Origin: Acinetobacter calcoaceticus
GTDB taxonomy: Bacteria > Pseudomonadota > Gammaproteobacteria > Pseudomonadales > Moraxellaceae
NCBI RefSeq assembly: GCF_900520355.1
Contig: NZ_LS999521.1
Span: forward strand, 1,612,001 to 1,676,000
Length of the DNA: 64,000 nt
Reading direction: 5' to 3'
This document shows, one piece after another, positions 26,866-35,546 of this stretch (position 1 is the first letter of the stretch; each line of letters opens with the position of its first letter). The position numbers and the translations under genes were made by a program. The notes beneath the pieces were generated by a model that was not told the DNA's origin, did not search any database, and worked only from the letters and a program-made list of their open reading frames with translations.

Positions 26866-27093
26866 ATGCGATTAAGTATTTTTTGTCGAAAGCGTGGTTG
26901 TTCTCAATTAATTGACTTATCTGAAATGGATTGTATGCAAGTATCTAAAAGTGATCATAGAGGCAGCATGGTTTATGAGAGCTTTTATGATGTTTTTATC
27001 TCTCTTAAAAGTGGATACATCTTTGATGCAACCCTAGAAGATAAACAACATGACAAGCTACTGGAAATGATTAAGTTTGATCAAAAGATATGA
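26866..27093 (+). CDS. Small phage protein, 75 residues
   Basis: This gene follows the Acb2/Tad1-like gene by 11 nt and is probably co-transcribed with it. The N-terminal RLSIFCRKRGC has two cysteines near basic residues; the rest is mixed. No family is recognised. Its last codons run up to the next GGAAC motif, which starts 2 nt after the stop. Confidence 0.6.
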   Translation: MRLSIFCRKRGCSQLIDLSEMDCMQVSKSDHRGSMVYESFYDVFISLKSGYIFDATLEDKQHDKLLEMIKFDQKI

Positions 27094-27095
27094 TC

Positions 27096-27161
27096 TGGAA
27101 CTGATTAAAATTCGATAGCTAATGAACTGAAACAATAGCCCCAAACAGCATTGGGGCTATT
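27096..27161 (+). promoter_or_regulatory. GGAAC module 5
   Basis: TCTGGAACT (motif 27096-27101) lies 63 nt before the ATG at 27165. An 11-bp hairpin, AATAGCCCCAA with TTGGGGCTATT (27134-27161), is the strongest of the set; its 3' arm holds GGGG, 8 nt before the start codon, which it would mask when folded. Confidence 0.7.
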
Positions 27162-27164
27162 TTT

Positions 27165-28070
27165 ATGGCTAGCAGAAATAGAAAGACTAAAGTTCTCTCT
27201 TACAACCTACATGATCGATGCCGTAAATATACTGGTGTAGATCGAAGTAATGTCGATGTAGGCGCAATGATTAATTTGATTAATAGTGACCATGTACAAG
27301 AGATGGTTTCTACTAATTCATTGCAGGGCTTTTACGGACATCATATTCGACAGCGCTATGGTATGGTGCCGCCTGAAACGGTGATCATAAAAGGTAGAAT
27401 CGTATATCTTTCACGGGCATTTAAAACAATTGAGTTGCGTGCTTCAAATGATGGAACGGTTGAACACCGAGAAGAGTTTTATGATAACGAACCTGGTGAG
27501 ATCGCATTACAAGATTATAAAGCTCAAGCGGGTGGCTTTAGTACATCAGTTAATTACAAGAATATCGGTGGTCGTCTCATTCCAACGGGCTTTTTTGGTT
27601 TTGACTTTGTTGCACAGCCTAACTATGCAAGTAATGTCGGTGATGGTCAGTTATTTGATGGTTTATTTGTTCCTGAAGAGCCAGAAGGCATTGTTTCTTG
27701 TTTTGATAGTGCAACTGATATTTCTCAGTTATCGCCCTCTGAAATTGTTATTGCTCAATTGCTTGAAGACCAAATCTTCCAGACTTACGACAATATCAAC
27801 AGTCAGATCCACCTTTTAAATGAGTTGGGTAATGCCCAAGGTTTAGTAGGTGAATTATCCGATGAAATGGCGAAACAAAAACGCCGTCAAGAACTAAGAG
27901 AAGAACGTAAAAAAGACCTTTATACAGGCATGGTTCATGAAGTTAAAAGCTTTGATTCAGTACAGCAACACGCCGTACAAGTTCTTCAAGGTTTGGACCA
28001 ACCAAATGTAAAAGAGAAACAGCCGAAGCCGAAAAAGTCTTTTGGCAATATTTTTAGTGTATGGGGGTAA
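27165..28070 (+). CDS. Prohead (capsid maturation) protease candidate
   Basis: This 301-residue protein shows the plan of phage prohead serine proteases of the herpes-assemblin type. A His lies in YGHHIRQRYG near residue 63, strands follow, a Ser-containing segment GGFSTSVNY is near residue 128, and GFDFVAQPNYAS matches the D-V-x-x-P pattern that follows the catalytic core. The C-terminal half is charged and helical, as in proteases fused to scaffold-like tails. It lies shortly upstream of the terminase gene, which fits. The catalytic residues are inferred. Confidence 0.55.
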   Translation: MASRNRKTKVLSYNLHDRCRKYTGVDRSNVDVGAMINLINSDHVQEMVSTNSLQGFYGHHIRQRYGMVPPETVIIKGRIVYLSRAFKTIELRASNDGTVEHREEFYDNEPGEIALQDYKAQAGGFSTSVNYKNIGGRLIPTGFFGFDFVAQPNYASNVGDGQLFDGLFVPEEPEGIVSCFDSATDISQLSPSEIVIAQLLEDQIFQTYDNINSQIHLLNELGNAQGLVGELSDEMAKQKRRQELREERKKDLYTGMVHEVKSFDSVQQHAVQVLQGLDQPNVKEKQPKPKKSFGNIFSVWG

Positions 28071-28072
28071 AA

Positions 28073-28876
28073 ATGAATTACCCCAATGATTCACTAAAAA
28101 GCATTCAAAATGCTTGGTATAAGCAGCTTGTTAATTTTCGGGCTTGGTATATGCCTGAGACGCAATTAACGGCTGACTGGAAATTAAGAGCCATTGGCGG
28201 CGCTATAAAAGCATGTCCGTCACGGATGATGGATGATTCAGAGGCGATGCTTTCTGAATACAGAAAAAGTCAGAAGCATGATGAAGGGTCAAAAGTACTT
28301 TTACCCGTAATGCTCACAGCTACAGCTCTTACAGATCAGCCGCCTGATGTTAACCAGTTATTACCAGTCCCTGATTTCATTGAGACAATTATTGATGAAA
28401 AGCGGGTTAAGGTTCGACTGGTACCAACAACAGTAAGAGCTCAAATCGCATTCTTTGCCACTAATCCTAATGACTTACGCTCAGTCATTGATCAATTTTG
28501 CGCGTATATGTCTAGCAGTGATAACCGCCGTTTCAACGTGCCTTTCCAGCAATGGAATGAGCATGTTGTTAATTCAAATTTCACCGCTTTTGAAAATGAG
28601 CTTTTTCCATCCCCAGTCCCTAGTGAAGCAATCAACCTTTCTATCTCAACTGTAGATATTCAGCTAGTCGGTTATACGCCAAATGTCATTGGTTTTGGAG
28701 GTCCTTTTGACCAAAACACGGGTAATGGCTATGAACCTGACGGATCAGCGGTGGAACAGCCCGCAATTAACGACAAGGTCGTAGTGCAAGCTGACCAATA
28801 CACGCCACTCGATCACCAGCGCGTGAAGGGTGACATTGAGACAGGTGAAATTACAGTTGAGCGTATAGATGACTGA
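28073..28876 (+). CDS. Phage structural protein, unknown
   Basis: This protein of about 267 residues starts at the ATG at 28073, with GGGGG 5 nt upstream in the end of the previous gene; the in-frame ATG at 28061 is less likely. It is soluble with no recognised motif. Between the protease candidate and terminase it may be a head or head-tail connector component. It overlaps the next gene by 8 nt. Confidence 0.6.
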   Translation: MNYPNDSLKSIQNAWYKQLVNFRAWYMPETQLTADWKLRAIGGAIKACPSRMMDDSEAMLSEYRKSQKHDEGSKVLLPVMLTATALTDQPPDVNQLLPVPDFIETIIDEKRVKVRLVPTTVRAQIAFFATNPNDLRSVIDQFCAYMSSSDNRRFNVPFQQWNEHVVNSNFTAFENELFPSPVPSEAINLSISTVDIQLVGYTPNVIGFGGPFDQNTGNGYEPDGSAVEQPAINDKVVVQADQYTPLDHQRVKGDIETGEITVERIDD

Positions 28877-29069
28877 CTTAATCGATAAAGCACAAGAAAG
28901 TGCTGAATATTTACTACAGCAAGAAATTGCGAACCGGTGCCGTTTTGAAGGTGAATCTGAAAAAGAATGCCTTGAGTGTGGTGAAGAAATCCCTGAGCGA
29001 CGTAGAGCTCTTGGTGGCGTGAAGTTCTGTATTGAATGCCAGACCAAGTTAGAACGAAAACGGCGTTAG
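28869..29069 (+). CDS. TraR/DksA-type zinc-finger protein
   Basis: This 66-residue protein carries the TraR/DksA C4 zinc finger: CLECGEEIPERRRALGG followed by FCIECQTKLERKRR. Short phage TraR-like proteins bind the secondary channel of RNA polymerase and imitate ppGpp-DksA, shifting host transcription. It overlaps the previous gene, so it is made within the structural operon. It is a candidate for helping phage-specific transcription from the GGAAC modules, although that is speculation. Confidence 0.88.
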   Translation: MTDLIDKAQESAEYLLQQEIANRCRFEGESEKECLECGEEIPERRRALGGVKFCIECQTKLERKRR

Positions 29070-29080
29070 GGGAAAATGCT

Positions 29081-29593
29081 ATGTCTGAAATTATTCGTAT
29101 AGACAGCCGTGTTGCCGGTTTCTCAGATCAACCGATTCGTTTAATTGGAGCTGTTTTTGCTGACACTGGCGAGCTAGTGATCCAAAAGACTGAAGTTTAT
29201 TCAAATTTACCTGTACCAATTAAATTAAGAGATCAAACGGTTGTAGTGACTGACTCCCCAGATCAGGTACAAAACTGGCAATTAAGTTTCAATGCCAAAG
29301 AGCACTTAGAAGAAGTGATTTCAATTTACCAAGCTCGTTTCAGAGCAAAGTTAATTGAAATTGAGCCGAAGCTTAACCAGTACAACCCAAAAAACGTACT
29401 TGAAATCCGTAAAGTCGATAAAAACGGTCTTCAGCAAGAGTTTGATAGCAGCAGTTTAAACAACGGGCACATTGCAATCCTTTTAGCGGTTTGGGCAAGT
29501 ACAAAAATTGCTAAAGGTTATTCGATTACTGAGGGGAACCAGTTTGAAGAAGATGCAGTAGATCAAACCATGCTTCCTTTTTCATTCTTTTAA
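29081..29593 (+). CDS. Phage protein upstream of terminase, possible small terminase
   Basis: This protein of 170 residues starts at 29081 with AGGGG 8 nt upstream. It is mostly beta-rich at the N-terminus (IIRIDSRVAGFS, PIRLIGAV) with a helical C-terminal half. No helix-turn-helix typical of TerS was identified. The position directly before the large terminase gene is the only reason to consider a packaging role, so the call is weak. Confidence 0.5.
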   Translation: MSEIIRIDSRVAGFSDQPIRLIGAVFADTGELVIQKTEVYSNLPVPIKLRDQTVVVTDSPDQVQNWQLSFNAKEHLEEVISIYQARFRAKLIEIEPKLNQYNPKNVLEIRKVDKNGLQQEFDSSSLNNGHIAILLAVWASTKIAKGYSITEGNQFEEDAVDQTMLPFSFF

Positions 29594-29612
29594 TTGATGG
29601 TGTTTTTACGGT

Positions 29613-31619
29613 ATGGCTTTAGCACCATTGAAAGAAATCCCTGAATGGTGGGAACTTTGTGAACGTTATCGATACGACATCTATGCTTTCGCCGTAGAAG
29701 CTTTAGGTGTCGAACCGACATGGCAACAAGAATTACTTTTTGAATCAATAGCCTTTGATGGTAGCCGTACCTCCGTTGCTTCGGGCCATGGCTGTTTTGG
29801 TAAAGGCACATTAATCAAATTAGCCAATGGGAAATTTATACCTGTTGAGCGTATTAATCTAAATCATAAGATCCTTGCTGCAGATGGCAAAACAGAGCTG
29901 GACGTAATAAAAACAGTAACCGGTTATCAGGAAATGTTCCGGTTTGAATATGAGAATGGTAAGGCTCATACCTTTAATAAATCTCATATCCTTTGTTTAA
30001 TCTCTTTATACGATGGTAACGGCTGGTCAAAGGGCGACAGGATTGAATTGCTTGTTTCCCAGTACATGAATCTTAAGCCAGAAAATAGAGAACAGTTTGC
30101 ATCCTATCGGCTTGAAGATGGGGAAATTAAGCCTTTAAAAATCTCATTGGTAACTGGGCTTGGTGAAGGCAAATATTACGGCTTTGTACTTGATCCAGAT
30201 CCATTCTTTTTAGGTGAAGATGATTTAGTCCTTCATAACACTGGTAAAACTGCCAGTGCGGGTATTGTTGCCCTGTGGCATCTCTTGTTTTTTGATGAAT
30301 CAATCATGATGTTTACTGCCCCGCAAATCGGGCAGTTAAAAAAACAAGTTTGGAAAGAAATCAGTATCAATCTAGCGCGATTGAAACAAGGGCCTTTGGC
30401 ATGGCTCGCTGATTATGTTGGGTATCAGTCAGAACTGGTTTATATCAAGGGATATAAAGAAAAGTGGTATGTCTTTGCTAAGACTGCACCAAAGCATCAG
30501 CCAACTAACCTCGCTGGTAACCACGGCGATAACTATATGGTGTGGGTCGATGAGGCCAGCGGTGTAGATGATGCTGTACTTGATGTGGCGTTTGGTGCTT
30601 TAACGCATGAAGATAACCGCGCTGTAATGACTTCTCAGCCTACCCGTAACGCGGGTATGTTCTATGAGACTCATCACAAGCTAAGTCATCGGGCTGGTGG
30701 GGTATGGATTGCTTTAACTTTTAACGGGGAGGAATCACCCCTTGTAAGTAAGCAATCTCTAGAAGAACAACGGCAAAAATATGGTAGCCGTGACGATGCA
30801 CAATACAAAATTCGTGTACTTGGTGAATTTCCTGATTTATCCGATGAGTTCTTAATAACCAAGCGTCAGACAGAAGAAATGTATGTTGGCGCAAGTATTT
30901 TTGATGACCATCAATTCGGCTATATTATTACCGTGGACGTGGGTGGTGGTGTAGGTCGAGATGACTCAGTTATTGTAATTAGTAAGGTTTGGGGTGAGGC
31001 TCAATGGGGAGAACGAGCTCGCCGTGTAGAAGTGGTAGATATTCCGCTGTGTAAAAACCGAGACGATATTCTTGAACTATTCGCAAAAATTAATGAATTA
31101 CTTTTACAGTATCCAAATGCAAACTTAGTTGTAGATGATAACGGTGCTGGTAAAGGCTTAGGCCAATACTTGAAAAAACAAGGCATTTTCTATGTGCCTG
31201 TATACTGGGGTTCACAGTGCTTTAGTAACGATAACCGCAAAGAGTTTACAAATAAGCGTTCCTTAGCCTACGTTGGATTTGCTCGAGCAGTCGCAAGTGG
31301 CCGCTTTAAGATGAAAACGAAAAAGCACCATGTAAAAATTAAAGATCAATTGATCCACATTCCTTACCGCTTTGATGACTTTGCTCGATATAAAATTTTG
31401 AGTAAGGATGAGATGAGACGTATGGGTATTAAGTCGCCCGATTTAGGTGATGCTTTTGCTTTCTTATTTTTAGAAAATGTTCATTACACAGAAGCATATG
31501 AAACTGTAAATGTAACGGATGATACGCCAGAAGGCCGAGAACAAGCGGATCGTAAGTCTAGATTTGAAGCTTTAAGACAAGCTGCAGAAAATGATCAAGC
31601 TAATGGAACTGACCCCTAA
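29613..31619 (+). CDS. Terminase large subunit interrupted by a mini-intein
   Basis: This is the DNA-packaging ATPase/nuclease. The precursor has 668 residues; removing the intein (residues 61-209) would leave 519, a normal TerL length. The Walker A motif is split: SGHG is followed by the intein, and TGKT by the rest, so SGHGTGKT is restored only by splicing. Walker B is MVWVDEAS, and the nuclease domain shows VDVGGGVGRDDSV, VVDDNGAGKGLG and SPDLGDAFAF with the expected acidic residues. Packaging therefore requires protein splicing. The final codons overlap a GGAAC motif. Confidence 0.93.
   Translation: MALAPLKEIPEWWELCERYRYDIYAFAVEALGVEPTWQQELLFESIAFDGSRTSVASGHGCFGKGTLIKLANGKFIPVERINLNHKILAADGKTELDVIKTVTGYQEMFRFEYENGKAHTFNKSHILCLISLYDGNGWSKGDRIELLVSQYMNLKPENREQFASYRLEDGEIKPLKISLVTGLGEGKYYGFVLDPDPFFLGEDDLVLHNTGKTASAGIVALWHLLFFDESIMMFTAPQIGQLKKQVWKEISINLARLKQGPLAWLADYVGYQSELVYIKGYKEKWYVFAKTAPKHQPTNLAGNHGDNYMVWVDEASGVDDAVLDVAFGALTHEDNRAVMTSQPTRNAGMFYETHHKLSHRAGGVWIALTFNGEESPLVSKQSLEEQRQKYGSRDDAQYKIRVLGEFPDLSDEFLITKRQTEEMYVGASIFDDHQFGYIITVDVGGGVGRDDSVIVISKVWGEAQWGERARRVEVVDIPLCKNRDDILELFAKINELLLQYPNANLVVDDNGAGKGLGQYLKKQGIFYVPVYWGSQCFSNDNRKEFTNKRSLAYVGFARAVASGRFKMKTKKHHVKIKDQLIHIPYRFDDFARYKILSKDEMRRMGIKSPDLGDAFAFLFLENVHYTEAYETVNVTDDTPEGREQADRKSRFEALRQAAENDQANGTDP
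29793..30239 (+). other. Mini-intein inside the TerL Walker A motif
   Basis: This in-frame insert of 149 residues runs from Cys61 to Asn209. Block A is CFGKGTLIKLANGKFIPVERI. Block B is around FNKSHIL, with His125 and an Asn where Thr is usual. The C-terminal block is YYGFVLDPDPFFLGEDDLVLHN, ending in His-Asn, with Thr210 as the +1 nucleophile. There is no homing endonuclease, so this is a minimal HINT domain. Splicing activity has not been shown, though all terminal catalytic residues are present. Confidence 0.9.
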
Positions 31620-31665
31620 AATAACCTTGAGCCATAGCTACCATAGTTAAATAAATCATATGGGT
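31604..31665 (+). promoter_or_regulatory. GGAAC module 11, overlapping the terminase stop
   Basis: AATGGAACT (motif 31604-31609) lies in the last codons of the terminase gene (Asn-Gly-Thr-Asp-Pro-stop) and 61 nt before the ATG at 31671. An ACCATA (31640-31645) / TATGGGT (31659-31665) stem with one bulge covers the ribosome site. Also, AGCCAT (31630-31635) can pair with the start-codon segment ATGGCT. Confidence 0.6.
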
Positions 31666-31670
31666 GAGTT

Positions 31671-33209
31671 ATGGCTATTAACTTCTTTTTAACTGATGTT
31701 GGTCGGAATGCTTTAAATAAAGTTGGTGATGTCGCTAGTTTTGGTGGGGAATTGACACATCTTGCCGTTGGGACAAGCAAATTCGATGCGTCAAAAGAGG
31801 CAAAAACTTTAACTACACTTAAAAATGAGTTAGCTAGATTTTCTTTAAATGGTGGAGATGTAGATTCAGAAACGGGCACTTTACGTTTTGTGATGAGTAT
31901 TGAACCTACTCTAACAATGGAAGTATTTGAGTTAGGGATTTATCTATCAGATGGTACTTTACTTGCGGTTGCTTCAACGACTACAGCTGAATCAATCATG
32001 TCGTTACATGCAAACGTTGTTGCAATACTGACATTTGGATTTGTTTTAACTGACGTTAATCTAGATAAAGTAACAATTAAGATTGATCCCAATACTCCAA
32101 TTGCTGTCATGTTGATGAACCAGCATAGCGCTGATGAAGATCCACACCCGCAATACGGCGCATTAACTCGTAAGCTTATGACCGAACATAATGCACACGA
32201 AGATCCACACCCACAATATGCATTTAAGAAGGACGTGAAGACCAAGGATGATGATTTACAATATCAGATCGATGGTTTAGATACTTCATCTAAAAATTTA
32301 GTAATACAGCTAATAGATTTAAAAAAATATTTAGATTCTCAATATCCAAAACTAATTGGTGCAGGTGTCAATGTTGGGAAGACCGCAATTATCGATTTAG
32401 GTGGAAAAGTAACGGATTTACGTGACTCAAAATATGCTATTCAACTTACACCAGAAAGTTCTCATGAGGGATGGTCAATCACTCGGGCTGAAAAATCGTT
32501 CTCTTATGAAGTTTGGAATCGTTCAGGTCAAAATCGAATTGACTATTCAGGTGCCGTTAGTTGGTCCGTTCTTCAGGTAGCAGCAGAAACACTAAATGAT
32601 GGTAACGGCGATTACACTGTACCAGGCGTTTATATTATTCCAATTCAGCCTAAAGAGCTAAAAGAGTTCATTCTAGTTGGCGCTGGTGGAGCTGGGGGCG
32701 GCAGTGTATGGGAATTAGGAGTTTTGGCCCACGGAACACATGGTACTGATACACGCTTACGTTTAAATGAGCTTGATTTGGCTGTTGTCGGTGGTGGGAA
32801 AGGCGGGACAAGCGGCCAATGGTCAAATGGTAGTGCGTTCTCTAACGGTGCAGGTGGTTTAGCTAGTGCAATTACGGTTACTTCAAGCATTACGGAAATT
32901 TCTAGAAAACTCGGTAATGCTGGTACAGCTGCAAACCAGTTGAACCATAAAGGCGGTGCTTCTGTAAGTACAGTTTCAAACTGGGGTGCGGGTGGCGATG
33001 GTGCAAATGGTGTTGGTGATGATGGCTGGGCACTTGGCGGTGGTGGTGCCAGCGGTGGTTTACTCATTTGTAGATATTCCAATACATCCGAAAAAATGCA
33101 GTACATGACTCTAGTTGTTGGCGAAGCTGGGCATATAACAGAAAGTAATGGTAATAGCGGTAAAACGGGTATTGGCGGCTTTGCCCGTGTAAGTACTGTT
33201 TCAGCATAA
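31671..33209 (+). CDS. Tail fibre / tail-collar protein with Gly-rich tip
   Basis: This 512-residue tail fibre begins with a tail-collar-like attachment domain (MAINFFLTDVGRNALNKVG). Two copies of a short motif, E-D-P-H-P-Q-Y with an upstream His, occur at residues ~150-185 and are typical of fibre trimer-forming repeats. The C-terminal third is Gly-rich (VGAGGAGGGS, GAGGDGANG, ALGGGGASGG), recalling the polyglycine adhesin tips of some T-even phages. The tip probably contacts the host receptor. The gene lies between terminase and head genes. Confidence 0.75.
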   Translation: MAINFFLTDVGRNALNKVGDVASFGGELTHLAVGTSKFDASKEAKTLTTLKNELARFSLNGGDVDSETGTLRFVMSIEPTLTMEVFELGIYLSDGTLLAVASTTTAESIMSLHANVVAILTFGFVLTDVNLDKVTIKIDPNTPIAVMLMNQHSADEDPHPQYGALTRKLMTEHNAHEDPHPQYAFKKDVKTKDDDLQYQIDGLDTSSKNLVIQLIDLKKYLDSQYPKLIGAGVNVGKTAIIDLGGKVTDLRDSKYAIQLTPESSHEGWSITRAEKSFSYEVWNRSGQNRIDYSGAVSWSVLQVAAETLNDGNGDYTVPGVYIIPIQPKELKEFILVGAGGAGGGSVWELGVLAHGTHGTDTRLRLNELDLAVVGGGKGGTSGQWSNGSAFSNGAGGLASAITVTSSITEISRKLGNAGTAANQLNHKGGASVSTVSNWGAGGDGANGVGDDGWALGGGGASGGLLICRYSNTSEKMQYMTLVVGEAGHITESNGNSGKTGIGGFARVSTVSA

Positions 33210-33223
33210 GCAGGTGAAACAGT

Positions 33224-33502
33224 ATGAGAAATGATTATCGAAATGCTATTAGAGACCTAATTCACCGAAATCTTCAACGAAACAATATTCAGAATCTGAT
33301 TGTTTGGGAAATCAAAGAGGATGAATCACAAGATCCATCACTCTTAAGCTACAAACTTTATGGTTCACGAAATCAAATTGATGCGGTTCTTGTGGCTTGT
33401 GGAGCCAATGGTATTTGGGAAAAGTTACCACTTCAAAAGGTAGCATTTCCAAGGCTTGCAGATTTATTAAAACTTCAAAAAGAATATTTGCAGGATAATT
33501 AA
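33224..33502 (+). CDS. Phage protein, 92 residues, unknown
   Basis: This small soluble protein has a basic N-terminus and predicted alpha/beta mix. It follows the fibre gene by 14 nt and precedes the SWIM-type protein by one nucleotide, so it is translated in the same operon. A role in fibre assembly is possible from position only. Confidence 0.6.
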   Translation: MRNDYRNAIRDLIHRNLQRNNIQNLIVWEIKEDESQDPSLLSYKLYGSRNQIDAVLVACGANGIWEKLPLQKVAFPRLADLLKLQKEYLQDN

Positions 33503-33503
33503 T

Positions 33504-34634
33504 ATGTCAGAGTTCAAGCCAGATGATTTCCGCCGTGCTCAGCTTCAATTAAATCAGTCTTTGCAAAACGGTGCAGTACGTAGAGATCAACAGAGTCGTC
33601 AAAAAGCGGACAGGGACCAAAGGGCGTTTGCTGAAAAAGAAATTGAATATGATGATTGGGGACGAAAGATCCCTAAACCTATGTTCTTGCGGCCACATGA
33701 CATTTCGCAAGGTGAAAAATACGATGTTGAACGGGTTCTTTTTACAACCTTAGGTCAGCAAAATGGAGAAGTGCCAAGGCGTATCACCCGTGATGATATC
33801 TTGGCATTTCAAGAAAACATTCAACTTTTAAAAGATCAATATAGTAAAGGTATTACCCCTCAAAACATCATTAATTTAAGCCGACAAGATGATATTGATC
33901 GGGCAAATGAGCAAATCCATTTGGCGGTACCAGTAAGTAGAAAAGCAGGTTTAGTGCATTTACTCACTAATGCCGGTCCAAAAAGTAAAGTCTTAAATCA
34001 CCACGTTGAAATTGAGTTCTCAAACTTTAAATCAGTTGTTTTTGATATTGATAAACAAGCCTCAAGTACTGTTAAAAACCGTTTGGCTAAAGGGAAAATC
34101 AAATTCCAATGTGATTGTGAGCGACATACGTTTTGGTATCGATACATGGCAACTATTGGTGGTTATAACCTAGGTCGAGATGAAGGAGGTTTCCCGAAAA
34201 TACGTAACCCTCACTTGTCTGGTGTGGCTTGTAAGCATGTTTTGCGTGTTGTTAAGTGGATAGGTTCACCATCAGGCATTGCATATCTTAAAAAAGAAGT
34301 AGAGAAAGACCGCCAGAAACAAGTTGGTGCTCGATATAAGCAAACTGATAAGCAAATTCAGAATTCGATTAATGAACAAGTAAAAGATTTGATGAATGGT
34401 TCTACGAAACCAATCAAAGCAAATATTCAAAAAGCTGAAAATGAAATGATGCGTAGAGCAGATAAAGTTGCGAAAAAGCTCTTAGAACGCGAATTAAAAA
34501 CCCTCAAACGTTTTGAGATTGAAACGGTAAGAGCAAGTCAAATTGAAAGAATTCAAGCCTTGCATAAGTCAGGTGCTATTGATCAGGACATGTTAAATGT
34601 CTTCATGAAAGGTTTAGGTAAAAATGCTAAATAG
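33504..34634 (+). CDS. Phage virion-region protein with SWIM-like zinc motif
   Basis: This 376-residue protein contains CDC near residue 204 followed, about 45 residues later, by CKH, the C-x-C-x(n)-C-x-H spacing of a SWIM zinc finger (segments KFQCDCERHTFWYRY and SGVACKHVLRVVKW). SWIM motifs bind DNA or protein. The C-terminal third is long, helical and highly charged, and the N-terminal part is also charged. It sits among head and neck genes, so a structural or packaged role is likely, but no homologue is recognised. It overlaps the next gene by 11 nt. Confidence 0.6.
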   Translation: MSEFKPDDFRRAQLQLNQSLQNGAVRRDQQSRQKADRDQRAFAEKEIEYDDWGRKIPKPMFLRPHDISQGEKYDVERVLFTTLGQQNGEVPRRITRDDILAFQENIQLLKDQYSKGITPQNIINLSRQDDIDRANEQIHLAVPVSRKAGLVHLLTNAGPKSKVLNHHVEIEFSNFKSVVFDIDKQASSTVKNRLAKGKIKFQCDCERHTFWYRYMATIGGYNLGRDEGGFPKIRNPHLSGVACKHVLRVVKWIGSPSGIAYLKKEVEKDRQKQVGARYKQTDKQIQNSINEQVKDLMNGSTKPIKANIQKAENEMMRRADKVAKKLLERELKTLKRFEIETVRASQIERIQALHKSGAIDQDMLNVFMKGLGKNAK

Positions 34635-35169
34635 ATCAGTAAATCAAGTTGCTAATGGTCGCCGTTTAGCAGCGAGACGTGTTGTTATGAATGCATTAGC
34701 AAGTATTCCAGCACAAGTTTGGCGTAAAGAAGTGATTTTCAATAATCCAGCTGAAGATTCAAAACCAATAGATCCTTTATCTTTTGAAGCAAACACACTA
34801 TCGATTCAAGACGAGCCTAACTACAAGTATGAATATAAAGGCGCTGCTTATGTTCATTTCGATAAATTTAATGGTGGCTATATTCAAAAGAACTTCTCTA
34901 TGAATAACCCCTCGGATTTGGTGCTAACTGCTCAAGTAGAGCCATTTAATGATGAGTTGGACGATGTATTGGAAAGGATAATCAACATTCCCGACATGAT
35001 CCTAAAAGAAGGGGATCTTTTAGGGTTAATGATTTATGAAAATTTAATGTTGTGGTTTGAAATCGTAAATATCACTGGTTTTAGCCTCATGGCAGATTTT
35101 GGCAGTAAGTATGTTTTAAACCGTAGAGATGATTTGTTTATTGCACCTATGGGTGATGGAGAGAGTTAA
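34624..35169 (+). CDS. Phage structural protein, 181 residues
   Basis: No family is recognised. The protein is mainly beta with an acidic centre. The gene overlaps both neighbours (11 nt and one nucleotide), so it is translationally coupled to them; a neck or tail-completion role is possible from position. Confidence 0.55.
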   Translation: MLNRSVNQVANGRRLAARRVVMNALASIPAQVWRKEVIFNNPAEDSKPIDPLSFEANTLSIQDEPNYKYEYKGAAYVHFDKFNGGYIQKNFSMNNPSDLVLTAQVEPFNDELDDVLERIINIPDMILKEGDLLGLMIYENLMLWFEIVNITGFSLMADFGSKYVLNRRDDLFIAPMGDGES

Positions 35170-35471
35170 TGAGTTATTTAGTTTTTAATGAAAAAGGTAA
35201 AAAGGCTGGTGATATTGAAATAGCCGCACAATGTACTTCTGCAATTTTCAATTACCAGGTAATCGGGAACGGGGCAGAAGTAGAATTTTTCGGAAGTAAT
35301 GTTCCGAATGCTGACCCACAAAATGATTTACATTGGGTGCCAATTATTACATTAACAGCTGCTGCACCGGATACAGAACCGTTTCGTCAACATTGCTGGG
35401 ATAAGCTCCGTTATAAAGTGAAAACTGGTGATAGTGTGGAAATTTATGTTTCTAGTGGTGTAAGCGGATAG
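35169..35471 (+). CDS. Phage structural protein, 100 residues
   Basis: This small beta-rich protein (YLVFNEKGKKAGDIEIAAQ, VEIYVSSG) ends the operon before the capsid module. The size and position are compatible with a tail-fibre connector or head-decoration protein. The family is not recognised. Confidence 0.55.
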   Translation: MSYLVFNEKGKKAGDIEIAAQCTSAIFNYQVIGNGAEVEFFGSNVPNADPQNDLHWVPIITLTAAAPDTEPFRQHCWDKLRYKVKTGDSVEIYVSSGVSG

Positions 35472-35517
35472 CTATATCAATAAAGGGCTGAGATTGTCCT
35501 TTAGCTACATTTTCTTT

Positions 35518-35541
35518 GTCCTCATTTTTGGGGACTTTTTT
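35518..35541 (+). terminator. Terminator before the capsid gene module
   Basis: GTCCTC pairs with GGGGAC (including one G-U) around an AT-rich loop and is followed by TTTTTT. It ends the upstream operon, and the next GGAAC motif starts 5 nt after the T-run. Confidence 0.7.
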
Positions 35542-35546
35542 ATATT

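Noticed and set aside
29793..30239. TerL insert as a homing-endonuclease intein or as a natural TerL domain
   Set aside because: At ~149 residues there is no room for an endonuclease, and the insert breaks the Walker A motif, so it cannot be a normal domain of the ATPase.
32645..33106. Pro-rich open frame on the minus strand opposite the tail fibre gene
   Set aside because: It is the complement of Gly-rich fibre codons, has no ribosome site, and the plus frame has clear protein signatures.
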